From Clostridia bacterium (lineage in GTDB: Bacteria; Bacillota; Clostridia; Oscillospirales; CAG-272), in contig JAFXFQ010000248.1 in assembly GCA_017520365.1 (NCBI GenBank), positions 1 through 8,947 on the forward strand: a DNA stretch of 8,947 bases, in the 5' to 3' direction. The position numbers and the translations under genes are program-made. The number at the start of each line of letters is the position of its first letter. Within the stretch, counting starts at the first letter, position 1. The notes below the pieces were generated by a model that saw only the letters and a program-made list of their open reading frames with translations, was not told the DNA's origin and did no database searches. This document shows positions 1 to 5,255 of the stretch, in pieces.

Positions 1-567
1 ATGAAGGTAACACTTCCCGAGGGCAAGTGGGTTGACTACTTCACAGGCGACGTTTACGAGGGCGGCCAGACTATCGAGTATAAGGTTCCCGCAGGCAAGG
101 GCGGCGCAATGATGGTCAAGGCAGGCAGCGTATTCTGCACTCAGGATTATCAGAAATATATCGAGAAGTCCATTCCCGATAACTATCATATCAACGTATA
201 TCCCGGTGGCTGCGGCTCCTTCACTCTCTATGAGGACGACGGTTATACATACGACTATGAGGACGGCAAGGTAGCTAAGACTCTCATCGAGCTTTGCGGC
301 GACGAGTCTGCGTTCGAGCTCACGGTAAATATGCGTGAGGGCAGCTACGAGGGTCGTGAGAAGACTGCAGACAGCCTTCTTTCCGATCCCGATATCTATG
401 GTATGGGCGACGTTACAAGCTTTGACGTTGTTATCAACGGTGTTGCAAAGTCTGTTACTCTTGACGGCCAGGCAGTTGATTTCTGCACCTGCGACGGAAA
501 GACCAAGTTTGCGATCTCCAAGGATGACCACAGAGCAAGAAAGCTCACATACAAGGTTGAAATGTAA
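1..567 (+). CDS. GH31 family alpha-glycosidase, C-terminal fragment (5' end cut by window)
   Basis: The 188 visible residues match the C-terminal beta-sandwich domains of glycoside hydrolase family 31 enzymes (alpha-glucosidase/alpha-xylosidase type). Residues 3-22 (LPEGKWVDYFTG followed by VYEGG) are the usual junction after the catalytic barrel, with a 'VKAGSVF' strand after it. GSFTLYEDDGYTYDYEDGK at about 72-90 is the hallmark of the DUF5110-like distal domain. Catalytic aspartates lie in the barrel upstream and are not visible, so substrate specificity cannot be given. The ATG at base 1 is almost certainly an internal methionine, because family members are about 650-800 residues long and no ribosome binding site can be seen. 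The gene ends in three consecutive TAA codons (565-573) that run into a strong terminator. High use of GTT, CTC, ATC and AAG codons resembles pnp at the other end of the window, which suggests good expression. Confidence 0.85.
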   Translation: MKVTLPEGKWVDYFTGDVYEGGQTIEYKVPAGKGGAMMVKAGSVFCTQDYQKYIEKSIPDNYHINVYPGGCGSFTLYEDDGYTYDYEDGKVAKTLIELCGDESAFELTVNMREGSYEGREKTADSLLSDPDIYGMGDVTSFDVVINGVAKSVTLDGQAVDFCTCDGKTKFAISKDDHRARKLTYKVEM

Positions 568-571
568 TAAT

Positions 572-610
572 AAAAGGTGCTGTCGCATTTACGTGCGACA
601 GCACCTTTTT
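572..610 (+). terminator. Rho-independent terminator after the GH31 gene, probably bidirectional
   Basis: A perfect 16-bp stem pairs 572-587 with 594-609 around a 6-nt loop, followed by a T run. Four A residues begin the left arm, and the minus strand reads TTTTATTATTA after the stem. It can therefore also stop minus-strand transcripts from the small-gene cassette that ends at 671. Confidence 0.9.
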
Positions 611-621
611 GTTGTTAACCG

Positions 622-650
622 AAAGCCACACGGCAGGGTGTGGCTTTTTT
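622..650. terminator. Second hairpin terminator in tandem
   Basis: A 10-bp stem (AAAGCCACAC at 622-631 with GTGTGGCTTT at 638-647) around a 6-nt loop is followed by T to 650. It lies between the convergent GH31 gene and the minus-strand cassette. The plus-strand T tract is the better tail; the minus-strand tail (TTTCGG) is weak. Confidence 0.75.
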
Positions 651-670
651 GCCGAAAGTGTTTTTTGTGC

Positions 671-919
671 TTAATGCCTGAGAGCCGCAGGCTTTTTCTT
701 CGGTGCAGGCAGATGCTCCTGCAAAAGCGCTGTGTATACTCCGCAACCGCGGCAGGTCATATCCATACAGAAATTCTGTTCGTGATATATCTTTTCGGCG
801 GCGGAGGCAAATCTGTTTACCGTGGAATTTCCGATTATTCCCTCGCAGGTAATACTCATTGCCGCCTCGGAAAGATAAAAAGGGCAGAACATTGCTGCAT
901 CTATCGTTTTATTTGCCAT
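671..919 (-). CDS. Small cysteine-motif protein (82 aa), possible zinc binder
   Basis: I do not recognise a named family with certainty. The 82 residues carry CPFY (C12), ITCEG (C25), C51 and CRGC (C56, C59), so five cysteines could bind a metal. The pattern 'CPFY...ITCEG...C...C..C' recalls uncharacterised small proteins seen in Clostridia and their mobile elements, next to small regulators; that is from memory and not verified. The tail from about residue 71 is basic and proline-rich. The start ATG at 919 has a good AAAGGAA ribosome binding site about 5 nt upstream, lying in the end of the preceding gene. It follows the zinc-ribbon-like gene by 18 nt and is the last gene of the minus-strand cassette, ending just before the tandem terminators. 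No signal peptide or membrane segment is visible, so it is probably cytoplasmic. Confidence 0.7.
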   Translation of the reverse strand: MANKTIDAAMFCPFYLSEAAMSITCEGIIGNSTVNRFASAAEKIYHEQNFCMDMTCRGCGVYTALLQEHLPAPKKKPAALRH

Positions 920-937
920 ATTGTTCCTTTCTGTTTT

Positions 938-1216
938 TTATATGTATCCAACGTAGCCCGTTGCCACTCTTGAGCAGGAACGGCACAGCACCACATCCTT
1001 GTAGCGAATCCCGTCTCTTGCGGGTCTTCTGCAAAATATGCATATGTCACCACGTGACGCTTCTGTGCAGTCCTTGCAGATTATCTTTTGAGAAAATCGG
1101 TAATACAGTTCTCCCACGTTCATTTTCCTGTTGCAGGAATCGCAGGTTTCACTGTAATTCAGGCACATACCGCACCCGGAGCAGTAGGAGACTCCGTCTC
1201 TACACACGAGGGACAT
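938..1216 (-). CDS. 12-cysteine tandem zinc-ribbon-like protein (92 aa)
   Basis: This small, probably cytoplasmic protein has twelve cysteines, mostly as CxxC knuckles: C12/C15 (with C18), C25/C28, C47/C50, C59/C62 and C78/C81, plus C5. The order suggests two complete treble-clef or LIM-like zinc sites (25-50 and 59-81) and a partial N-terminal one. 'YYRFSQKIICKDC' between the first site's knuckles is typical of such folds. The function is unknown; zinc-mediated protein or nucleic-acid contact is an inference. The start at 1216 is supported by GGAGG 5 nt upstream. Its first 17 bases overlap the end of the helix-turn-helix gene in another frame, so the two are probably translationally coupled. 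Iron-sulfur binding is an alternative to zinc. Confidence 0.75.
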   Translation of the reverse strand: MSLVCRDGVSYCSGCGMCLNYSETCDSCNRKMNVGELYYRFSQKIICKDCTEASRGDICIFCRRPARDGIRYKDVVLCRSCSRVATGYVGYI

Positions 1217-1436
1217 AGCTTCCTCCGAATATGACGCTCATCTGGTAGCTTGAAAGATCAAGAGCTTTTGCGATGTCTGCCACGTCCTTCAGCGTCAGTC
1301 CCGAGTGGCCTCTCCTGAGCTTTCTGTAAAGGGTGCTTCTGCTCATGCCAAGATTGTAGGCAAGTCCTTCCAGTGTCATATTTTTCAGCACCACCGTTTC
1401 CTTCAGCTTTGTGATATCGATCTCTCTTTTTGCCAT
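1200..1436 (-). CDS. Small XRE/Cro-type helix-turn-helix protein (78 aa)
   Basis: The protein has the core of an XRE/Cro-CI DNA-binding domain and little else. After helix 1 (about 8-18), 'TLEGLAYNLG' (21-30) is helix 2 and 'MSRSTLYRKLRRG' (31-43) is the recognition helix; 'LTLKDVADIAKALD' follows as helix 4. It probably represses or activates its own cassette. The ATG at 1436 is chosen because the longer frame back to a TTG at 1517 would begin inside the -10 box of the promoter and so upstream of the transcript. The ATG itself lacks a good ribosome binding site. The only clear one (AAAGGAG, 1489-1483) lies about 47 nt upstream, before a possible 12-residue leader ORF that ends 4 nt before this ATG. 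The gene is first in the cassette and overlaps the next gene by 17 bp. Confidence 0.8.
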   Translation of the reverse strand: MAKREIDITKLKETVVLKNMTLEGLAYNLGMSRSTLYRKLRRGHSGLTLKDVADIAKALDLSSYQMSVIFGGSYVPRV

Positions 1437-1507
1437 TGCTTTAATTTCTTTTGCGAGCCCTTCGTGCTTTTGGCCGCAAATACTCCTTTCTGTAATTACT
1501 TGAATAA

Positions 1508-1536
1508 ATATTACCAATATTTACCAATTGTGTCAA
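1508..1536 (-). promoter_or_regulatory. Sigma-A promoter of the HTH/Cys-rich cassette
   Basis: Read on the minus strand, TTGACA (1536-1531), a 17-bp spacer and TAATAT (1513-1508) give a near-consensus vegetative promoter. The transcript should start near 1501, which rules out the in-frame TTG at 1517 as the start of the helix-turn-helix gene. The spacer carries a repeated TTGGTAA(T/A)AT motif that could be an operator. Confidence 0.75.
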
Positions 1537-1541
1537 GGCTT

Positions 1542-1592
1542 TCGACAGCTCCTTTTGTTGCATTATGTAGCGTTTGTGCAACAGACTGTCGA
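1542..1592. repeat. Nested inverted repeat upstream of the cassette promoter
   Basis: The outer arms TCGACAG (1542-1548) and CTGTCGA (1586-1592) enclose the inner arms TGTTGCA (1556-1562) and TGCAACA (1577-1583). Both pairs are perfect 7-mers. The block ends 6 bp from the -35 box of the minus-strand promoter, a natural place for an operator or for an RNA hairpin in transcripts entering from the right. Confidence 0.5.
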
Positions 1593-1656
1593 TTGATGGA
1601 TAATAAGGGAAAAAGGTGCTTTTCGGGGCAGAGCTCCTTTCTCCTTTGTCTCGCAC

Positions 1657-1685
1657 TTGACTATACGCATGATTTGTGCTATTGT
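1657..1685 (+). promoter_or_regulatory. Predicted promoter for the lipoprotein-nucleoside hydrolase unit
   Basis: TTGACT (1657-1662), a 17-bp spacer and TATTGT (1680-1685) form a moderate sigma-A promoter. The start would be near 1692, directly before the GC-rich double-hairpin block, giving the 1878 gene a leader of about 186 nt. I see no better promoter closer to that gene. Confidence 0.45.
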
Positions 1686-1691
1686 TACAAT

Positions 1692-1763
1692 ACGGGAGCG
1701 CCCGTGGTAGCGAATACGGGCGGACGCCTTTGGCCGGGTTTCGAGAGGACCGCGGCAGCGTCT
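1692..1763. other. GC-rich double-hairpin block (structured RNA candidate)
   Basis: Hairpin 1 pairs CGCCCGT (1699-1705) with ACGGGCG (1716-1722) around a 10-nt loop. Hairpin 2 has an outer stem GACGC (1723-1727)/GCGTC (1758-1762) and an inner stem GCCGGGT (1733-1739) with ACCGCGGC (1749-1756, one bulged G), closed by a 9-nt loop. The two hairpins abut. A competing small hairpin CGGG (1693-1696)/CCCG (1701-1704) would exclude hairpin 1. The block is much richer in G and C than its AT-rich flanks and contains no plausible reading frame. I could not match it to a known riboswitch, SRP RNA, 6S RNA or tRNA. Together with 1764-1877 (AT-rich) it makes up most of the gene-free gap. Confidence 0.5.
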
Positions 1764-1769
1764 GTGAAC

Positions 1770-1798
1770 ATTATAATACATTAAATACTGTATTTCAA
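1770..1798 (-). promoter_or_regulatory. Predicted minus-strand promoter facing the double-hairpin block
   Basis: On the minus strand, TTGAAA (1798-1793), 17 bp and a perfect TATAAT (1775-1770) make a strong promoter match. The start would fall near 1763, exactly where hairpin 2 begins. A 13-bp palindrome AAATAC-T-GTATTT (1783-1795) lies over the spacer and the edge of the -35 box, and could be an operator. No minus-strand gene with a ribosome binding site follows before the cassette at 1436. Confidence 0.55.
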
Positions 1799-1877
1799 CA
1801 GAAAAAGAACAAATGTTTTGCTATTTAGTTGCAAAATGGCAACAAGATAAGGATTCAATCAAAAGGAGGACGGATCT

Positions 1878-2834
1878 TTGAGAAGATATTTGTGTGCATT
1901 GCTCTGCATTATACTGGCTTTTTCTCTTTTCTCTTGCGGTATCGGAGGCTCCGGCAAAGGGAAGGATACGCAAACTGCGCCGCCTGCCGTTTTGCCCGAA
2001 ACGAATATGCCCGTATCTGACGATACGCCCCTCAGTTCCTTGTATGAGGAGACGAAGGCGCCTGAAACGGAGGACTCTCAGCAGCCTCCGGAAATAACCA
2101 CCTATACCGTGCCACTTTATATGGAGGTGGGTGATAAGGTGCAGTGGGAGTATACCTACGCTGCTGACGGACTTTCCTTTTCGAGAACAGACTATACGGA
2201 GGAGACTCCCATAATATATACCGTTTGCGTTGACGAAAACGGAACACCTCTTTATCGTGAATGGACGGTCATGGTCAATAACGAGAGAACAGAGCTTTGG
2301 CGCGACGATTATTATGTTGATGAAAATGGCTTCATATGCGACGAAAAGCGCTACTGCGAGGGTCAGATACAGAATGCATATACCTACACCTATGGCGAAA
2401 ACGGTGAAATGGCCACTCAGCAAACCAGAAACGTTCAGCAGGAAAACACCTTTTACCGCTTGCTTTACGATGATAATGGTACTCATATCGGCACAAGATA
2501 CGAGAAATACAACGGCGAGGTCGGATATTATGAGGAGGAAAAGGTCTGCACCTATGACAGAAAGGGACGCATCGCCACAGAGACCACCTCGTCCCTCCAT
2601 ACTGAGTATACTTATATGGAGAATGACGGACACGTCGTTTCAAAAAAGGTGACCTGCACGGCAGGGGATTACACCTGGACCTATACCTTCAACTACACCT
2701 ATGAAAACGGAGCGCTAACCTGTGAGGAGCAGCTTTTTAACGGAGAGGTCAAAAGCCGTATTTACTACACTCAAACAGAATTCGAATACTATGCCACGCT
2801 TGAAAAATGGGTATTCAGAGAGAGGTTGCCATGA
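1878..2834 (+). CDS. Secreted lipoprotein with tyrosine-rich YD-like strands (318 aa)
   Basis: The protein begins with a lipoprotein signal peptide: basic MRRY, a hydrophobic run to residue 19, and the lipobox LFSC with the lipidated Cys at 20. It should be anchored on the outer face of the membrane. A low-complexity linker rich in Pro, Thr, Glu and Asp follows (about 25-75). The rest (about 75-318) is repetitive beta-type sequence with units such as 'YTYTYGENGEM', 'LLYDDNGTHIGTRY', 'CTYDRKGRIATET' and 'FNYTYENGALTCEE'. These resemble YD/RHS-like or MORN-like strands, which points to a beta-rich binding or structural role. No catalytic motif is visible. The start is TTG, fixed by AAAAGGAGG ending at 1869, 8 nt upstream; no ATG fits the signal peptide. 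It overlaps the nucleoside hydrolase gene by ATGA. Its function is unknown. Confidence 0.8.
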   Translation: MRRYLCALLCIILAFSLFSCGIGGSGKGKDTQTAPPAVLPETNMPVSDDTPLSSLYEETKAPETEDSQQPPEITTYTVPLYMEVGDKVQWEYTYAADGLSFSRTDYTEETPIIYTVCVDENGTPLYREWTVMVNNERTELWRDDYYVDENGFICDEKRYCEGQIQNAYTYTYGENGEMATQQTRNVQQENTFYRLLYDDNGTHIGTRYEKYNGEVGYYEEEKVCTYDRKGRIATETTSSLHTEYTYMENDGHVVSKKVTCTAGDYTWTYTFNYTYENGALTCEEQLFNGEVKSRIYYTQTEFEYYATLEKWVFRERLP

Positions 2835-3709
2835 CACTTGAAAGCATAATTGAGGACATTCGCTCTGACAGGATCAAGGATATTATAGTGGACTGCGATA
2901 TGGGCGCTGACGGCGACGACCAGTTTGCACTGGGGTATGCCCTTGCCTCTGAGGACAGGGTGAGAGTGCTGGCAGTAACCTGCGCCCCCTATAATGAAAA
3001 CTCAAATGAGACGGTCGAATCGGGTAAAAAGGAAAGCGAAGATATCATCAACGCAGCAAGGGCAACTGTTAAGTACGGTGCCATTGCGGGATGCCCGGAC
3101 TATATTACAAGAAAAGGGGATGCCGTTGATTGCAACGCCGTTTCGGAAATCGCAAGAATAGTGAGAGAGGCAGAGGGCCCCGTGTATTCCGTCTCCACAG
3201 GATGCATTACCAACATAGCAAGCGCTCTTATGCTTTATCCGGATATCCGTGAAAAGCTTATTTGCATATGGCTTGCCCTTGACGGTCTTGACAGCAGCAC
3301 AAATACCGGCGAATATAACTATCATAACGATATTGATGGCGGTAAGAGGTTCTTTGAGCTTTGCGAGAACATAGTTCTTGTTGAGGCCGGCAGAACGGTT
3401 GGTCCCTTCCGACGTACCAACGAGGAGATAGAGGAGCAATACAACAGTAGCCCCCTTGCCCGATTTCTTGCAAAAAGATTCAGAGAAATAGGCTGGGCTC
3501 AGGGACTTTGGGACCTTTGTGCCGAAAGCGTTCTCATTCTCCCCGATGCCTGTGATATAAGGATCACTGCTTGCCCCGTTTTTGACGAAAAGGGAGAAAT
3601 TTGCGGCTTTGATCCTGAAAAAAAGATCATAGCCATAAATAAAAACGATCACTGCCGTATAGCAGAGGATGCAAGAAAACGAATAAATTGTCGCAACTGT
3701 GACAACTAA
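2831..3709 (+). CDS. Nucleoside hydrolase family protein (IUNH type, 292 aa)
   Basis: Family members hydrolyse the N-glycosidic bond of ribonucleosides, giving base and ribose, with a calcium ion held by an N-terminal aspartate cluster. Here the cluster is DCDMGADGDD (21-30), fitting the DTDxGxDD consensus with a short insertion as in some divergent subgroups. 'STGCITNIASAL' (122-132) matches the GPLTNLALAL strand, 'EYNYHNDIDGG' (161-171) the EFN..xDP substrate loop, and 'LWDL' (226-229) supplies the late metal/active-site aspartate D228. Length is slightly under the usual 310-320. Substrate cannot be assigned, and the altered loops make a non-classical substrate possible. ATG at 2831 overlaps the lipoprotein stop (ATGA), with AGAGAGAGG just upstream, so translation is probably coupled; a GTG-type start further upstream lacks support. 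There is no signal peptide, so it is cytoplasmic. A terminator follows directly. Confidence 0.85.
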   Translation: MTLESIIEDIRSDRIKDIIVDCDMGADGDDQFALGYALASEDRVRVLAVTCAPYNENSNETVESGKKESEDIINAARATVKYGAIAGCPDYITRKGDAVDCNAVSEIARIVREAEGPVYSVSTGCITNIASALMLYPDIREKLICIWLALDGLDSSTNTGEYNYHNDIDGGKRFFELCENIVLVEAGRTVGPFRRTNEEIEEQYNSSPLARFLAKRFREIGWAQGLWDLCAESVLILPDACDIRITACPVFDEKGEICGFDPEKKIIAINKNDHCRIAEDARKRINCRNCDN

Positions 3710-3724
3710 AAATATCTTCAATGC

Positions 3725-3763
3725 AAGAGAAGCCTTCGCATAATGCGAAAGCTTCTCTTTTTT
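3725..3763 (+). terminator. Rho-independent terminator after the nucleoside hydrolase gene
   Basis: A 16-bp stem with one mismatch pairs 3725-3740 with 3744-3759 around a TAA loop and is followed by T residues to 3763. It closes the lipoprotein-hydrolase unit. Confidence 0.9.
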
Positions 3764-3824
3764 GGTAATAATCACGAATAAATGGGCGTTTTTTGCAAGT
3801 TTCATATGAAATTATTAATTACCC

Positions 3825-3853
3825 TTGATATGTTATGATAACTATGATATAAT
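3825..3853 (+). promoter_or_regulatory. Sigma-A promoter of the dockerin protein gene
   Basis: TTGATA (3825-3830), a 17-bp spacer and a perfect TATAAT (3848-3853) predict a start near 3860 and a leader of about 46 nt. An in-frame TTG upstream of the gene is the -35 box itself, so it cannot be a start codon. Confidence 0.85.
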
Positions 3854-3905
3854 ATTACGGTATTTGATGAACGATCAGCAAATAATAACACAATTGGAGG
3901 AAATA

Positions 3906-5186
3906 ATGAAAAACACCCTTAAAAAAGTAATCAGTATCATCCTCGCTGCGGTTCTGCTCTGCGCGCCCGTTGCAGTAGTTGCAGAAAACGTTGAGGATGC
4001 GTGGGACGTAGGCGAAAACTACGTTTACTATGGCCAGTATCTTGAAGTAGGAGCGGCAGATTATACCCTCAGTGAGCTTTATGACTACACTATCCTTGCC
4101 TTTGCTCCTTCCGAGGTAGGCAACTATACCTTCGACTCCTCAAACGCCCTTATCGGTATCGTCAGCTATCACGGTATGTGGATAACCATTCAGCCCGATG
4201 CGAACACCATCACAGAGAACACAGCTTCATGGGAGTGCACAAGCGTGGGCCAGGAGATATGGCTCGCTGTTACCTCTGATAGTGCTGCAGCAAGCATTGA
4301 GATAACAAAGGGAGCATCACAGACCATTATCATCGAGAAGATCGTATACGAGAACAAGACCACGCCCGTGCCCTTCACCTTTACAGGTGATTCTGCTGAG
4401 CTTCTCAATGTAAGCACAGCAAACAGCACCGTCGACACCGCAGTTCTCGGCGCAGACGGATACTACCACCTCAACTCCGCAAACGGATATATCCTTTATG
4501 CAAATCTTTCAGATACAAAGATGAGCCTTTATGCTGCATCTCAGACAGGCCAGCTTAAGAGCGCTATTTACAATGATGAAGGCCAGGCCATTGCCATCAA
4601 TGACTATAACGAGGCATTCCTGGCGTACTACGACTGCGTGGACAGCGCGACTCAGCTCTATCCCCTCACAGAAGACCTTATCACAATGTTCCGTGAGGTC
4701 GGCAATCATCTCAGCTGGTACGGCACAGAAGGCTGGATCGGCGGCACAAAGGATGACGCCTGGATGTTTGCTTGCTATTACGTAAAGACCGCAAACTATA
4801 CAGTAACTATTGACGGCGTTGAGACACAGGTAGCAGCAGGTACAGAGCTTCAGCTCTCAACAGATGCATTCCTGGCTGAAAACGGCCGCTACTACCGCTT
4901 CAGCGAGTGGACCGGTGACGTTGCAGACGTTGCTGACGTTAAGGCTGCTACAACAACAGTTGTTGTAAACAGCGATCTCGTTATCAATTCCGTTAAGTAT
5001 GTTATCGGTGACGTTAACGGTGACAACAACCTCAACGGTATGGACTCCAATACCATGAAGAGAATGGTCGTTGGTAACCTGGAAGTTGTTGATTCCGGCG
5101 ATGCAAATGGCGACGGTAAGGTTCAGACGATCGATGCTAACCTTCTCGCAAGAATGCTCGCAGGTACTTGGTTCCCTGAAGCATAA
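3906..5186 (+). CDS. Secreted dockerin-containing protein (426 aa)
   Basis: A Sec signal peptide (basic MKNTLKK, hydrophobic 8-25, likely cleavage after VVA at 26) leads to an unrecognised beta-rich region (about 27-290). It is acidic and rich in Thr, Tyr and Asp, and shows no catalytic signature. Residues about 297-365 (YTVTIDGVETQVAAG...YRFSEWTGD...VVVNSDLVI) resemble InlB-type B-repeats. The C-terminus (about 366-421) is a type I dockerin with two calcium-binding loops: GDVNGDNNLNGMDSNTMKRM from 368 and GDANGDGKVQTIDANLLARM from 398. Dockerins bind cohesins on scaffoldins or the cell surface, so this is probably a surface or complex-bound accessory protein. ATG at 3906 has TTGGAGG 6 nt upstream. 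The gene has its own promoter and terminator and so is monocistronic. Confidence 0.85.
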   Translation: MKNTLKKVISIILAAVLLCAPVAVVAENVEDAWDVGENYVYYGQYLEVGAADYTLSELYDYTILAFAPSEVGNYTFDSSNALIGIVSYHGMWITIQPDANTITENTASWECTSVGQEIWLAVTSDSAAASIEITKGASQTIIIEKIVYENKTTPVPFTFTGDSAELLNVSTANSTVDTAVLGADGYYHLNSANGYILYANLSDTKMSLYAASQTGQLKSAIYNDEGQAIAINDYNEAFLAYYDCVDSATQLYPLTEDLITMFREVGNHLSWYGTEGWIGGTKDDAWMFACYYVKTANYTVTIDGVETQVAAGTELQLSTDAFLAENGRYYRFSEWTGDVADVADVKAATTTVVVNSDLVINSVKYVIGDVNGDNNLNGMDSNTMKRMVVGNLEVVDSGDANGDGKVQTIDANLLARMLAGTWFPEA

Positions 5187-5200
5187 TGTGAATTGACTTA

Positions 5201-5240
5201 AAAAGCTGCCCCTCGGCTTGACGAAGGGGCAGCTTTTCTT
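5201..5240 (+). terminator. Rho-independent terminator after the dockerin gene
   Basis: A perfect 13-bp stem (5201-5213 with 5225-5237) encloses an 11-nt loop, with T residues at the right foot. The left arm begins AAAA, so it may work in both directions. Confidence 0.9.
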
Positions 5241-5255
5241 GTAAAGACATCGCTG

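Noticed and set aside
1437..1517. N-terminal extension of the HTH protein to a TTG at 1517
   Set aside because: That TTG lies between the -35 and -10 boxes, upstream of the expected transcript start.
1733..1756. T-arm-like GGGTTTCGAGAGG suggesting a tRNA or tRNA-like element
   Set aside because: The flanking stem does not match a T arm, and there are no acceptor, D or anticodon arms.
1441..1781. Minus-strand frames of 71 and 72 codons in the gap (1441-1656, 1563-1781)
   Set aside because: One starts inside the predicted promoter and the other at a GTG without a ribosome binding site. The compositions are unlike real proteins, and both run through hairpins and promoter boxes.
2807..2830. Upstream start for the nucleoside hydrolase at 2807
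   Set aside because: The ATG at 2831 overlaps the previous stop as ATGA with a purine-rich ribosome binding site. The earlier start adds eight unconserved residues and lacks a site.
3825..3905. TTG start at 3825 for the dockerin gene
   Set aside because: It is the -35 box of the promoter. The signal peptide begins at the ATG at 3906 behind a clear GGAGG.
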